Source: a virus
Length of the DNA stretch: 43,225 nt
Virus record (IMG/VR): IMGVR_UViG_3300031576_000117
Location: 1 to 43,225 of that record
Reading direction: 5' to 3' (one strand)
In this document: positions 13,583 through 24,100 of the stretch, one piece after another
Position numbering within the stretch: position 1 is the stretch's first letter
Layout of the letters: the number at the start of each line of letters is the position of its first letter
Notes under the pieces: model-generated
The model's database searches: none
Told to the model about the DNA's origin: nothing
Seen by the model: the letters and a program-made list of their open reading frames with translations, nothing else
Made by a program: the position numbers and the translations under genes

Positions 13583-16411
13583 ATGTCGTTTAAACCATTA
13601 AGATCACCGTATTTTAGGAATCGACGAGAAATCACCGCAGATCAATGGCTTCCTAAAACAAATATTCCTCAAAGTAACTGGTCAGCGCGAGCAAGAAATA
13701 TGGGTGTCGCTGCTGCTATTGCAGCCGGGTCACTTTTCTTTGTTCCACCAGCAAGACAAGACTATACAGGATTTACTTGTACAACTTTCAGATCACCAAC
13801 AACAACTAATGAAGCGACGAGCGTAACCACTCCGGGTAACATTGTAAGTTCTAATGATCTTTATGCCGTTTTTGATGCCCTTAACGACGTAATGGATACA
13901 GGTAATTATGGCAGTTTTGGAATTCCCAGCAACGCCAGAATTAGGGGGATGAAAGTAAATGTTGAAGGGAAAGTTACCGGCGCTGGTCTTAATCATATAA
14001 TTCAAGTCTTAATTAAGGGTGGAGGAACTTTTAGGTCTGGTAGTAACAGCAGTTTTGACACCGATAGTACCAGTGATGTAGTCCAGAACTTAGGAGGAGA
14101 TACTAATACTTGGGGTTACACTGGCTTTGTTCCTTCTGATTTTGATGATGCAACTTTAGAGGTTAGACTTCGATGTGATTCTTTCAACGTAACTTCTATT
14201 GATCTTGACCATTGTGAGTTGAGTGTTTGTTACGATATTCCGGATTTTGGTTGGCAAGAAAGAACGACTCCCGACAAATGGCAGCAAGAGGCATTTCTGC
14301 CTCCACATAAGCCCAAAGCAACACCTCATCTTTACCCATCACTAGTTTGGCATCCGGAAGCTATTGCTGCTGCACCGGAAACTGTTACATTAGACAAATG
14401 GTATCGTGAACTTTCGACTCCAAGACGAGATTTTCAAAGAAATCAATGGCTGTATCCTTCATTCATAATTGATCCATTTCAACTCACTCAAGGTGAAAGA
14501 ATCACTTATGATAAGTGGCGACCGCAATTTCCAGACAGAGTTTGGGGCAAAGTTCATAACGAATATTTATATCCGCCATTCGTTATAGATGCAAGGCAAC
14601 TTACATTAGGTGAAAAAATCACAATTGATAAATGGTTTAGGCCACTTGCTGAACCTCAACGGGATCGTAAGCGTTGGCAATATCTGTATCCTTCATGGAC
14701 TGTAATTGACACAGCTACCCTATTACGACAACAGGACATCTCTCTTGATAAATGGTGGCAACCAACAGAAGAACCTCCAAAAGGATTTAAGCACTGGGAA
14801 TATTTATTCCCCTCATTCACGATTGACGCACGCCAATTAACTCAAGGCGAAGAAATTGGTCTTGATTCATGGTTTAGAGAATTGTCAACTCCACCATTTA
14901 GATATAAGGCAACGCCACATCTTTATCCGTATTTTGAAATTGATAATAAACAACTTACACAGGCAGAACGAATTGATCTTGATAAGTGGTTCAGGGCGCT
15001 CTCAACTCCTCAATGGGATAAACCACGATGGCAATTTTTATACCCGTCGTTTGTAATTGATGCAACACAGTTAACTGTCGGTGAAAGAATAACTTTAGAT
15101 AAATGGTTCCAAGAATTTCAAAGACCTCCTAAAAGTGCAATTCATAACGAGTACCAATATTCCTCATTCTTCTTCTGGCCTAATCCGATAATTACTGTTG
15201 AGGACATTACTCTTGACAAGTGGTTTAGAGAAACTGAACGTCCGCCAAAAGGCGCGATCAATTGGCAGTATTTTTACCCAACATTCTCAGTTGATTCTTT
15301 TGCTTTAACACAAGCAGAAACCATCACCTTAGACAAGTGGTTTGCTGAATTATCAACGCCAAGACGAGATAGACCACGTTGGCAATTTACTTACCCATCT
15401 TTAGTTCAAAGTTTTATATTTCAACAGCTTGCGGTTTTCAGCCCGAACTCTACAGTTATTTATTACCCAAGAGTAACTCAATATCAAACATGGGCAAAAC
15501 CTATTGCAGCGCCCGGCCAAGAAGCAGAAAATATAACCCTCGATAAGTGGTATCAAGAATGGTCTAAACCACAAAAGTTAATAGGTGACAGGAATCAATA
15601 TCTGTATCCGCCACTTTTCTACTGGCCGGGAGTTTTTGTCCCACCAGAAGAAACATCTCTTGATAAATGGTTTAGGGAGCTTTCAGTACCGCCATTTAGA
15701 TACAAAGCAACACCACATTTATATCCTTCTTTGTTTCAACCGAATAAGGTAATAATTGTGCCGGTATTGGCTGGCGGAGCAAATATAGAGGTCATTTTCA
15801 TATCGCATTATCAGTATCAGCAAAGAGCAGAAGCACCACAACTTGTAGGTGAAAGAATAACTCTGGACAAGTGGTTTACAGAACTTTCAAAACCACGCTG
15901 GGATGTTCGCAGGTGGCAATTCCTCTATCCGTCATGGGCAGTTATCGATCCTGTTACCCTCACTAGAGCAGAAGATATAAAACTCGACAGATGGTTTAGA
16001 CCATTATCTGAACCTCGTTGGGACAGAAAACGATGGCAGTTCTTGTATCCTGCTTGGGCTGTTATTGATCCGCTTGCAATGACAAGGGCAGAAGGAGTCA
16101 ATCTTGATAAGTGGTGGCGACCACTTTCAGAGCCGAGGTGGGATGTTAAAAGATGGCAATGGCTGTACCCGGCATGGGCAATCATTGATACTAAGTTTTT
16201 TGAGATTCCGCCAAAAGTCAGTATTTGGATTCCAGTTCCGGAAGGCGCAGGCACATGGACAAAAGTTGCTGAATCAACGGCAACATGGAGTCCAAGTGTA
16301 GAAAGCATAGCTACATGGACTATAGTTGCAGAAAGTACAACAACTTGGACAATCGCAGTTGAATCAACTTCAACTTGGGTAAAAGCAGATAAACCACCGA
16401 ACTTAATATAA
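13583..16411 (+). CDS. 942-aa Trp-rich tandem-repeat protein (probable tail fibre)
   Basis: The N-terminal ~50 residues are followed by a beta-domain (~50-225) paralogous to the 9916 product. Then come about 15 imperfect repeats of ~39 aa with the core LDKWFRELSxPxxDxxRWQ, LYPSxxID and LTxAE. Repeats 10 and 12 carry insertions. The C-terminal ~65 residues hold about five shorter repeats of the VAESTxTW type. There is no signal peptide or enzyme motif. The regular W, P, Y and D positions suggest a stacked beta or linear fibre. Virion fibre is inferred from its place among fibre genes. Confidence 0.8.
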   Translation: MSFKPLRSPYFRNRREITADQWLPKTNIPQSNWSARARNMGVAAAIAAGSLFFVPPARQDYTGFTCTTFRSPTTTNEATSVTTPGNIVSSNDLYAVFDALNDVMDTGNYGSFGIPSNARIRGMKVNVEGKVTGAGLNHIIQVLIKGGGTFRSGSNSSFDTDSTSDVVQNLGGDTNTWGYTGFVPSDFDDATLEVRLRCDSFNVTSIDLDHCELSVCYDIPDFGWQERTTPDKWQQEAFLPPHKPKATPHLYPSLVWHPEAIAAAPETVTLDKWYRELSTPRRDFQRNQWLYPSFIIDPFQLTQGERITYDKWRPQFPDRVWGKVHNEYLYPPFVIDARQLTLGEKITIDKWFRPLAEPQRDRKRWQYLYPSWTVIDTATLLRQQDISLDKWWQPTEEPPKGFKHWEYLFPSFTIDARQLTQGEEIGLDSWFRELSTPPFRYKATPHLYPYFEIDNKQLTQAERIDLDKWFRALSTPQWDKPRWQFLYPSFVIDATQLTVGERITLDKWFQEFQRPPKSAIHNEYQYSSFFFWPNPIITVEDITLDKWFRETERPPKGAINWQYFYPTFSVDSFALTQAETITLDKWFAELSTPRRDRPRWQFTYPSLVQSFIFQQLAVFSPNSTVIYYPRVTQYQTWAKPIAAPGQEAENITLDKWYQEWSKPQKLIGDRNQYLYPPLFYWPGVFVPPEETSLDKWFRELSVPPFRYKATPHLYPSLFQPNKVIIVPVLAGGANIEVIFISHYQYQQRAEAPQLVGERITLDKWFTELSKPRWDVRRWQFLYPSWAVIDPVTLTRAEDIKLDRWFRPLSEPRWDRKRWQFLYPAWAVIDPLAMTRAEGVNLDKWWRPLSEPRWDVKRWQWLYPAWAIIDTKFFEIPPKVSIWIPVPEGAGTWTKVAESTATWSPSVESIATWTIVAESTTTWTIAVESTSTWVKADKPPNLI
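14265..16220 (+). repeat. Coding tandem repeats, about 15 units of ~117 bp
   Basis: In the 13583 gene, the repeat unit encodes (I/V)TLDKWFRxLSxP ... RWQxLYPSxxIDxxxLTxAE. I counted 15 units by the DKW/DSW/DRW landmark. The last three units are the most similar to each other (RWDxKRWQFLYPAWAVID), which suggests recent amplification at the 3' end. The DNA itself has diverged, so the repeat is much clearer in protein. Confidence 0.85.
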
Positions 16412-16416
16412 AATGC

Positions 16417-16422
16417 TAAACT
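16417..16422 (+). promoter_or_regulatory. Extended -10 promoter six bases before the ATG at 16429
   Basis: TGCTAAACT, then AAAGAT, then ATG. Same spacing as the other leaderless promoters, with a weaker box. Confidence 0.55.
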
Positions 16423-16428
16423 AAAGAT

Positions 16429-18240
16429 ATGGCCAAAGCGAAACCTATTGTAATTGACAATTTTAATCTTGGTGGCCTTGCAGATTCAAAATTTTCCGGA
16501 ATTGAACATTCACTCGCGGAACTTGTTGGATTTGATCTTCACTCAACGCCCGGTCTTTTAAAAGTTAGACAGAAATTAACTAAGATTAGCGCTTCAACAG
16601 TTGACGCTTTTGCGAAAGTCGGGATTCCCTGTTCTGATGGTAATAGTTATTTTTTCTCCTCAACTACTGGTAAAGTTTGGAAAGTAACCTCTACATTCAC
16701 AGTTAGTTTAGCTCACACAACTACTCCCGACAAAGGCGGTGCTGGTTGTTTAGGTGCAAAAGAATATAACGGATATATTTATTGGGCAACCGAAAAAAGA
16801 CTGCACAGAATTGCAGTTTCAGGACTTTCCGATTGGGCAACTAACGCAGTTGAAGATTGGCAAGAAATAAACTTAGATCAAGCAGCGTTAGGAGGTACTG
16901 GACAGACTTATACACTCACGACTGGCGTAAATGAAGGTGTAACACACAGACAGACGTACACACCTGTTAAGAGGGGCTTAGAGGCTGTAGGGGTCAATAT
17001 AGGAGCAAAAGGTACGGGGGACTGGACTGTTACTGTCCATGATGCAGCTAATAATTCAATTGGTTCTAAAACAATTGTAAATGCCAGTTTAGCAGCCGGC
17101 TTTAACATTTTTGAATTTGCTTCCGTTATTTATCCTGTAGTTGGGGACGCTCACCACATTCATATTCATTCCACAGTTGCAGATGGAACAGTAGTTTCCA
17201 ATGTCACAACGGACTTAGAAGGTGGAAACATTAAAATCTATACAACTTCTGATCCAGAATTTCACCCAATGGAGATACAGAATTTAATTCTTTTTATTGG
17301 AGATAGACACTTAGTTCATCAGGTTGATAACCAAACTTTTTCAAGAGATGCCTTAGACATAAAACCTCCTTATAGAATTAAATCTCTGGGAGTTCTTAGA
17401 ACAAACCTTCTGATTGGAACTTACATAGCAGATAACGTCAACAAAACAGAGATACTAATTTGGAATACCTTGAGTGTTAGCTTTACGTCTTCTGATCCAA
17501 TTGAAGAAGCTGGCATTAACGCATTTTTACAAGCTGATAATTTCGTTTTGGTAAATGCTGGGCTGGCTGGCAATATCTATTATTACAACGGAGAAACACT
17601 AGAGCAATTTAAAAGAGTTCCGGGTGATTATTCGGATACAAAAAAGGCTGTTGTGCATCCCGGTTCTGTTGGTAATTTACATGGTTTAATGTTGTTTGGG
17701 TTTTCAAATAATACTGGCAATCCTGCTAATCAAGGGGTTTATGTGATGGGGAAATATGCTCGTAATTATCCTCTTGTTTTGGATTTCTCTTTTCCAATAT
17801 CTGAAAGAAGCGGGGGAGCCTTTGTTTTGACAGGAATAGAGATAGGAGCAATTGTAGTAGCTGGTTTTGACGTTTTAATAGCGTGGAAAAACGGGTCAAC
17901 TTTTGGGATAGATAAAATAGATTACTCTAACAAGCTAGACGGGGCTTATTTTGAAAGTCGTGTTGCTATTATTGAACGAGAAATGCTCCAAAACTTTGGT
18001 AATTTCCTTGTTGCTTACGAATCTTTACCTGCCAGTACCGCTATTGCTATCGGTTATAAAATGAATCACGCAGGTAGTTATACTGCTACAACAATCGTAA
18101 ATGATACTGACAGAAAAGTTGTTGAAGCTCCAAACGAGAATCCTTCCGGTACGACAGCGCAAATGAAAGTAACTATTACGGCAAATAGTAATGACGCACC
18201 AACAATTGAATCAGCAGGAATTTTCCCAAGAGATATATGA
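16429..18240 (+). CDS. Tail nozzle / beta-propeller-like tail protein
   Basis: This 603-aa protein opens with IVIDNFNLGGLADSKFSGIE and then LVGFDLHSTPGLLKVRQKL. The pattern (N..GG, then P G L..R) is seen in short-tail nozzle proteins of the tail-tubular-B type and related propeller tail proteins. Repeated segments like GNSYFFSSTTGKVWKV, KEYNGYIYWATEKRLHRI and LILFIGDRHLVHQVD look like propeller blades. It overlaps the next gene by ATGA. It probably forms the distal tail through which DNA exits; this is inferred from pattern and genome order. Confidence 0.65.
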   Translation: MAKAKPIVIDNFNLGGLADSKFSGIEHSLAELVGFDLHSTPGLLKVRQKLTKISASTVDAFAKVGIPCSDGNSYFFSSTTGKVWKVTSTFTVSLAHTTTPDKGGAGCLGAKEYNGYIYWATEKRLHRIAVSGLSDWATNAVEDWQEINLDQAALGGTGQTYTLTTGVNEGVTHRQTYTPVKRGLEAVGVNIGAKGTGDWTVTVHDAANNSIGSKTIVNASLAAGFNIFEFASVIYPVVGDAHHIHIHSTVADGTVVSNVTTDLEGGNIKIYTTSDPEFHPMEIQNLILFIGDRHLVHQVDNQTFSRDALDIKPPYRIKSLGVLRTNLLIGTYIADNVNKTEILIWNTLSVSFTSSDPIEEAGINAFLQADNFVLVNAGLAGNIYYYNGETLEQFKRVPGDYSDTKKAVVHPGSVGNLHGLMLFGFSNNTGNPANQGVYVMGKYARNYPLVLDFSFPISERSGGAFVLTGIEIGAIVVAGFDVLIAWKNGSTFGIDKIDYSNKLDGAYFESRVAIIEREMLQNFGNFLVAYESLPASTAIAIGYKMNHAGSYTATTIVNDTDRKVVEAPNENPSGTTAQMKVTITANSNDAPTIESAGIFPRDI

Positions 18241-18485
18241 CTAAATCAGGATTTATAGACATTGAAAATAAACCACTACCTCGTACACAAGGAGTATTTA
18301 ATTTGTCCAACTTAGACAACGATACTGATTTTAGAGGAGGGATCAGAGTTCGTGCAGGAGAGTCCGGTTATGTAAAAATGGGTAACTTTGGTAAGGATGC
18401 AAATGGTAATTTAATGTATGGTGTAATCATCAATGATGGCACAAAGAATATTTTTTTTGCAGGATTTCAAGTAAATGGATTTTAA
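18237..18485 (+). CDS. Small tail-region protein
   Basis: This 82-aa protein is coupled to the nozzle-like gene by ATGA. It is a mostly beta protein with Asp/Asn/Gly turns (LDNDTDFRGGIRVRAGESGYVKMG). No known motif is visible. It precedes two genes that share the GDIGxK module, so it is probably a tail-tip or fibre-attachment component. Confidence 0.65.
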   Translation: MTKSGFIDIENKPLPRTQGVFNLSNLDNDTDFRGGIRVRAGESGYVKMGNFGKDANGNLMYGVIINDGTKNIFFAGFQVNGF

Positions 18486-18487
18486 TT

Positions 18488-18916
18488 ATGGGCGATATTG
18501 GAGTAAAATTTGTTGACACAGATAGCAACATTGATGTTTTGTCTGCAACAGATGAACAGTTGGCTTTTACTACAAAATACTTTACTCTTAAACAGTTAGA
18601 CAATACAGATACACAGACTTTTGCAACCTCTGTTACTATCCCCGGAACTGGTACTGGTGAAACTTTTGTAACATTTACGCACAATTTAGGTTACAAACCG
18701 GCCTATGAAATGTATTTTGAGGATCATAATGGAAAAATGTTCAGGATTCCCGGCAGAAGTGATGATACTGAACCTTCGTGTGGGTTTGTTTTTGAGGTAA
18801 CAAATACCTATATTAAAATAGCAGTCGGATATTATGGGGGGGCTGACGTTCCTCACGGACACGATCACGTTCGGGCAATTTTGTGTAAAATTTATGTTGA
18901 ATCGGAGATTCAATAA
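18488..18916 (+). CDS. Tail protein with GDIGVK module
   Basis: This 142-aa protein begins MGDIGVKFVDTDSNIDVLSA, a module repeated twice in the next gene. A beta domain with FVTFTHNLGYKPAYEMYF follows, a pattern common in phage tail and fibre proteins. His residues cluster near VPHGHDH. The stop overlaps the next start by TAATG. Likely a tail-tip or fibre component. Confidence 0.68.
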   Translation: MGDIGVKFVDTDSNIDVLSATDEQLAFTTKYFTLKQLDNTDTQTFATSVTIPGTGTGETFVTFTHNLGYKPAYEMYFEDHNGKMFRIPGRSDDTEPSCGFVFEVTNTYIKIAVGYYGGADVPHGHDHVRAILCKIYVESEIQ

Positions 18917-19746
18917 TGGGAAATATCGGAATTAAAGCCTCTGGCACAAATGACGTTTTGACTGCTACTCCTGCTCAATTAGCTTTTTCAAGTGCCTATC
19001 GACATCCTAAAATTTGGCAGTCGGGGAAAATCTCCGGTACTTCGCAAACAATCGCTACGCCTTTTGGGTATCCCCTAAGAACTCAAGGATATATTCTTAA
19101 TGGCGGAGCTTATTATTATTATTTTGACAGAGAAATTGAGTGGACTGGTAATCTCACAAACCATAACTACGGCAAAATTAAAACTGATAATAGCAATCTT
19201 TATTTAACAGCTACTTCGGCAGATTCTCTTGTTTACGTTGCTTATGTTGATCCGGCAATTGATCTACCATCTGCCCCTTTGAGTTTGATAAAAGGTGATA
19301 TTGGAATGAAATTCTCTAAAACAAATGATGATGTTTTAACGGCTGCCGATTATTTAAAGTCGATAACTAGCGAATATAAATTACTCAAAATAGTCCAAGA
19401 AGGGAACGTAACAGTATCAGCGCAAGCGTGCAATGCGCCCTGTCCTCCACAAATAGTTGAAACAACTGATTTTGTTGACGTGAATCATTCTTTGGGATAC
19501 GCAGGACACATTATTCTTTTTGGCGAATGGGGGAGAAAAAGCATATCTTTTCTTCCACACCCTGTTGGTTTTGTACCTCCAACCATTTTTACGGAGGAAG
19601 AAGTTTCAATTGACACTACTAAAATTCGTTTCAGAATTTCTCGAAAAGCGGAATCAGGAGGAATTGGCCCATGTAGTCCTTCAAATAATGCTGCGAAAGA
19701 TTTTGCGTTTCATTATTTTTTAACTGATTACCGCTTACTCTCTTAG
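18916..19746 (+). CDS. Tail protein with two GxIGxK modules
   Basis: This 276-aa protein is a two-unit version of the preceding one. Unit 1 starts at residue 1 (MGNIGIKASGTNDVLTATPAQ) and unit 2 near residue 128 (KGDIGMKFSKTNDDVLTAAD). Each unit is followed by a beta domain; the second has VDVNHSLGYAGHIILFGEW, matching HNLGYKP in the upstream gene. Gene or domain duplication is evident. Probable tail-tip or fibre protein. Confidence 0.68.
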   Translation: MGNIGIKASGTNDVLTATPAQLAFSSAYRHPKIWQSGKISGTSQTIATPFGYPLRTQGYILNGGAYYYYFDREIEWTGNLTNHNYGKIKTDNSNLYLTATSADSLVYVAYVDPAIDLPSAPLSLIKGDIGMKFSKTNDDVLTAADYLKSITSEYKLLKIVQEGNVTVSAQACNAPCPPQIVETTDFVDVNHSLGYAGHIILFGEWGRKSISFLPHPVGFVPPTIFTEEEVSIDTTKIRFRISRKAESGGIGPCSPSNNAAKDFAFHYFLTDYRLLS

Positions 19747-19751
19747 AAATG

Positions 19752-19757
19752 TATAAT
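19752..19757 (+). promoter_or_regulatory. -10 box seven bases before the ATG at 19765
   Basis: TATAAT, then AAAGTAA, then ATG. No Shine-Dalgarno. Leaderless start predicted for the ejection-protein operon. Confidence 0.65.
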
Positions 19758-19764
19758 AAAGTAA

Positions 19765-21165
19765 ATGGCGACACCAACTAATCTTGCTCAATACTACTCA
19801 TCAAAAGGTCAAGGTTTGCCTTCGGTTCAACAACGAGCGCCTCTTTACGAACAATATGGGCTTGGATCAGCAAGCACTTATTCGGGAACTGCACAGCAAA
19901 ATACACAACTTTTAGGCAAATTATTAGGTGGGGGTGTGACTTCTGCACCTGCTCAATCTGCGCCAACAACTCCAAGTTTTCAAAATACTCAACAGGTTTC
20001 AACTTATCTTAATAGCTTCCAGTCGGCTCTAGCAGCTCCAAGTGGGCGTATGCCGAGTAAAACTGACATAAATCCGACCACAGGGAAACAATATGCAGTT
20101 AATCCATCAACGGGAGTTTGGGATGATACTTATTGGGCAGAGGTAGTTGAACCCGGACTCAAACAACAAGGATTCGGTGACGGAGTTTCTACGCCCAGCG
20201 TGGAGGAATTAAGAACTCAACTTTTGCCAAAAGGCGAAGCACCAGCGCCATTTAGTCGTGTTCAGGAATTTGAAACACGTAGGGAACAAATGGGTGTGAC
20301 TGATCTTGAAACAAGACTTAATGATCTAAAAGCGCAAGAAGATGAAGCTCACGCTCAATTAAGGGTAAATGTTGCAGGAGAACGTGGCAAGCCCGTTGCT
20401 ATGGGGGTTATTGAGAGCAGGATTTCAGAACAGACTCGAATGGCGCAGGAGAATCTTGATTTTATTGGAAGGCAAAAAAGTCGAGTAATTGATGAACTCA
20501 ATACAGCTAATAATGTTATCAGTTTATATGTTCAGCTTGGAGGGCAGGACTATGAGGACGCAGTTAATCGTTATAATGACGAATTTACTAAAAATCTTCA
20601 AGTTTACGACTTGTGGCGTGGGCTTAGACGAGATGAATTAGATGAGCGACAACGACAACGTGATAACGCAAGAGCGAACTTGCAAATTTATGCAACAGCT
20701 TTGATGGAAGGCAATTTGGACTACGGAAGTTTGGGGGCAGATCAAAAGTTAATGCTTAATAGGCTTGAGGTTCAATCAGGACTGCCAATAGGATTTACGT
20801 CCAACTTGCACATGAGCGCAAAAGATCGACTGCTTACAGTAAATGAAAAAACCGGAGAGGCTTTGGTTGTCGGAGAGAATGGTCAAATGAAAGTAATTCA
20901 GACTGGTCTTAGACCTACACCAAAAGAAGCAACTGGTGCAGAGAAGTCCGAAGCAAGATTTTTCTCTGATGCTAAGAGTATTCAGTCGGTTAAGGTAGGT
21001 AAAGAAGAAATTGGAATCTTTCCACAATTGGTTCAAAGATATGCTGGTGATATGAGCCTCTCTCAAATTTATGCTGCTTATGGGCAATCTGACGCAGGTA
21101 AAGCGTTTGGAAAACCTGTAGAAGACCCTAAAGATATTGCAGATATTTATGCTAAATACAAGTAA
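19765..21165 (+). CDS. Coiled-coil internal virion (ejection) protein
   Basis: This 466-aa protein has a Gln/Ser/Gly-rich N-terminus (~1-95, with STYSGTAQQNTQLLGKLLGG). A long helical coiled-coil region follows (~170-310, rich in E, R and Q: RRDELDERQRQRDNARANL), then a mixed C-terminal part. It lies two bases before the 1900-aa polyvalent gene, like paired inner-core proteins of short-tailed phages. Probably packed in the capsid and ejected with DNA. No enzyme motif is visible. Confidence 0.65.
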   Translation: MATPTNLAQYYSSKGQGLPSVQQRAPLYEQYGLGSASTYSGTAQQNTQLLGKLLGGGVTSAPAQSAPTTPSFQNTQQVSTYLNSFQSALAAPSGRMPSKTDINPTTGKQYAVNPSTGVWDDTYWAEVVEPGLKQQGFGDGVSTPSVEELRTQLLPKGEAPAPFSRVQEFETRREQMGVTDLETRLNDLKAQEDEAHAQLRVNVAGERGKPVAMGVIESRISEQTRMAQENLDFIGRQKSRVIDELNTANNVISLYVQLGGQDYEDAVNRYNDEFTKNLQVYDLWRGLRRDELDERQRQRDNARANLQIYATALMEGNLDYGSLGADQKLMLNRLEVQSGLPIGFTSNLHMSAKDRLLTVNEKTGEALVVGENGQMKVIQTGLRPTPKEATGAEKSEARFFSDAKSIQSVKVGKEEIGIFPQLVQRYAGDMSLSQIYAAYGQSDAGKAFGKPVEDPKDIADIYAKYK

Positions 21166-21167
21166 AA

Positions 21168-24100
21168 ATGGCAAGTCTACTGAGAAATTACTTCAAACTT
21201 GATGAAGATGAGGACGAGGACGTAATAGCTGAGGAAGAAACTCCTCAACAGCGATCTTCTCAATTTCTCCGTGCTTATTATAATGTCGACAATTTAGAGG
21301 AAGAAGATCGACAGACTATCCTCACCCCTTCTCAAAAAGCAAAAGAAGAAGTAAAACCGGAAAAAGAATCTTTGATTAGAAAAGTAGCTGGTGGTGCAGC
21401 TAAACTTGGCAAAGAAGCTCTTAGGGGTGCAGCTCGTTTAATACTTCCTAAAAAAGCAGAAGAAGCTATAGGCATTGCTCCAACCGAAGAAGAAAATCCT
21501 TATGTTATTGAAAACGAAACTATTAGCACAGATCAATTAGTTTTATCTGCACAAAAAGATTTAGTCGAAATTGAAGATAGAATCCAGCAACTCAAAAAAG
21601 GAACTCTTGAAGAAAAACATCCCAAACTCGGAAAAGCTGTAAGAACAGTTGCTAGACTTGCTCCGGAAAGATTATTCAAAACAGAAAGAAGCCAGAAGTT
21701 AAATGAGCTTCTTAATCTCGAAAAGGCAGCAACCATACTTCGTGAAGTTTCCGGCCACGATCCAGTCGACAAAGGTTTTTTCAAAGGAGTTTTGGAGGGT
21801 GCAAGAGAAGTCGAAAAAAAGATTCCTTTTACTGGATCGGTTTTTTCGGTGAAGGAAATGTATGATACGAAACTTGCACTTGAAAAAGAAAAAGCAGGAA
21901 TGGAATTAACTCCTTACGATAAATCACTCGTAACAGTTTTTAACGCTAAAGAAAAAGAAAAGATTTTAGATCGTGGTATCGGGTATATGGCAGGACAAAC
22001 TCTTGCCGGTATTCCTACTTTTGCTATTGAGTTTATGGCGACAAGCGGAGCATTTAGTGCCGGCAAAGCAATTACTATGAAGGGTGCGGAAAAGGTACTT
22101 TTGCCAAAAGTCGCAGCAAAAGTCGCAGCCTATGCTATCGGATCAGCAGCGCAAACAGGAGTTAATGTTCCCAGACTTGCAGAAAATACGGCACGATATA
22201 TGCTTCCGGAATATGAATTGACTACAGGAGAAAATGGCGAGGCTTTTATAAAAGAGATTGATAAGCATGGCGATACTTTTGAGAAGGCACTTGCTAAGTC
22301 TTTCGGAACAACTTTCATTGAGTTTTACAGCGAGCGAGCCGGAGGGATAGTTGAAAAGCCCATTGATTTTCTAAAGAGAGCAACTCTTGGAAGATTTATT
22401 GCTAAAAATGGAATGTTTGCACCATCACAAGTTATGGACAAACTGGCAAAAGGTATCGGTTGGAATGGAATGATTGCAGAAGTATTTGAGGAGGAATTTG
22501 CAGAGTTAGGACAAGCTCCGATTGAAGGTAGAGAAATTAAAATTCCGTTTGCAACCCCGGAAGGCACAGAGAGGCTTTTAGTTGAAACTCTCGGTATTGG
22601 GGCGTTTGCAGGAATTTCAAAGATCACAGATATTACCGCGCGGAAACTTACACGCAGTAAGGATACAGTTGATTTTGAGAATAAAGACGTTAATCAGGTT
22701 TTAAGCGAGGCAGAGAAAATCACAGGAGAACCAATTATCTCTACAACTCCAAGTATCTTGCCCCCTGTTATTGCAAAGGAATTTGCAAAAGGGGAAGAAG
22801 CTCAACCAACTATTCTCTACAAATCAGTTGCAAAAGGGACAAGCCCGTTAATTGAAACTTCTTATGATGATGGCGGGGCTGGTGTTTATCTTGGAACTCG
22901 TGCAGTTGCAGAAGGGTTTGAAGGAGAACTAAATGAGATCAAAATAAAAGAGGGCGCAAAACTTTTGGATTTACATAATCCAGATCAAAAACAAATTTAC
23001 GATCAGGTTAGGGATCAATTCCCAGCAGAGCCGAGAGGCAATGAGTTGGAATCAGTTTCCAGAGGGGTAAGTGCTGCCTTAAAAGATCAAGGATATGATG
23101 GTGTTATTTTTGCAGAAAAACGTGATGGAGAAACTCTCATATTTGATCCGAGTAACTTAGAAATAAATAAACCAATTATAAAAGGAAAAGAAATTACGCC
23201 TAAGCCTAAAGCTAAAAAGGTTACTTTACCAGTAGAACGGAAAACAAAACTCACTAAAAGCGCACAAGAGGCAATTACTACTATTAAAGTTGCTCTTTCT
23301 AATCAAGAAGAAGAAGGCGCAGTTGCATTTTATAAAGAAATATCTAAAGAAGAAAAACTACCTCCATTTAAAGAAATAAAAGCGTCATTTGAAACTGAAC
23401 AAGAAGCACTTGTCAAAGCTCCTTCTTCTGAAAAGGAAACGGAATTTGGCCAATATCAAGCTGTCGCTAAAAAGATGAAGCGCTTTTTAAGAATGGCTGC
23501 TGATAAAAAAAGTCGAAGAACTGGTGAATTATTTAGAGAACATATCCCTGTTAATGTTTTTGGTGTTGGATCAGATGAGATTGCAACCGATTTAGGCATT
23601 TCTGAAAATGAGTTGATGGCACAACTTTTAGGCGAAAAAGCCCCCTCCGGTTTTGCTAGTACCTCACCTTATGCTGATTTACCAGCACCAACGAAAGCAA
23701 CCTACGAAAATATAAATCCTGTTGAATTTCCAGAACTCCTTAGGATTGCTAAAGAACTAATGGGTACTACGCCATCAGTTAAAAAGAAACTGCCCGGAGC
23801 AAGAGGACGATTCTATCCATGGGGCGAAGGCAAAATAAAACTTCTTGCCAGTATCTTTGAAGACTCTGCCGGTGCAGCCAAAACTCTTGCTCACGAGATA
23901 GGTCATTTAATTGATTATTTACCAGATAAAACTATGGCTCGCGGAAATCTTGTAGGAAGAATTATGACACTTAGGAAACACCTTAAAAGACTTTATGGTG
24001 ATCTTGATAATAAAATGGTTAGACAAGAACTGTGGGATTTATCAGTTCTCTGGCATCCGGAAGCTCCGGAAAAGTGGCGCAAAAAGTCAACTGAACTTTA

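Noticed and set aside
13583-16411. CRISPR-like or DNA satellite repeats
   Set aside because: The periodicity is about 117 bp, is stronger in protein than in DNA and stays in frame, so it reflects protein repeats. No direct-repeat/spacer array occurs anywhere in the window.
22325-22627. Antisense ORFs inside the 1900-aa gene and elsewhere on the minus strand
   Set aside because: They are shadows of well-supported + strand genes, with no Shine-Dalgarno, no promoters and low-complexity composition.
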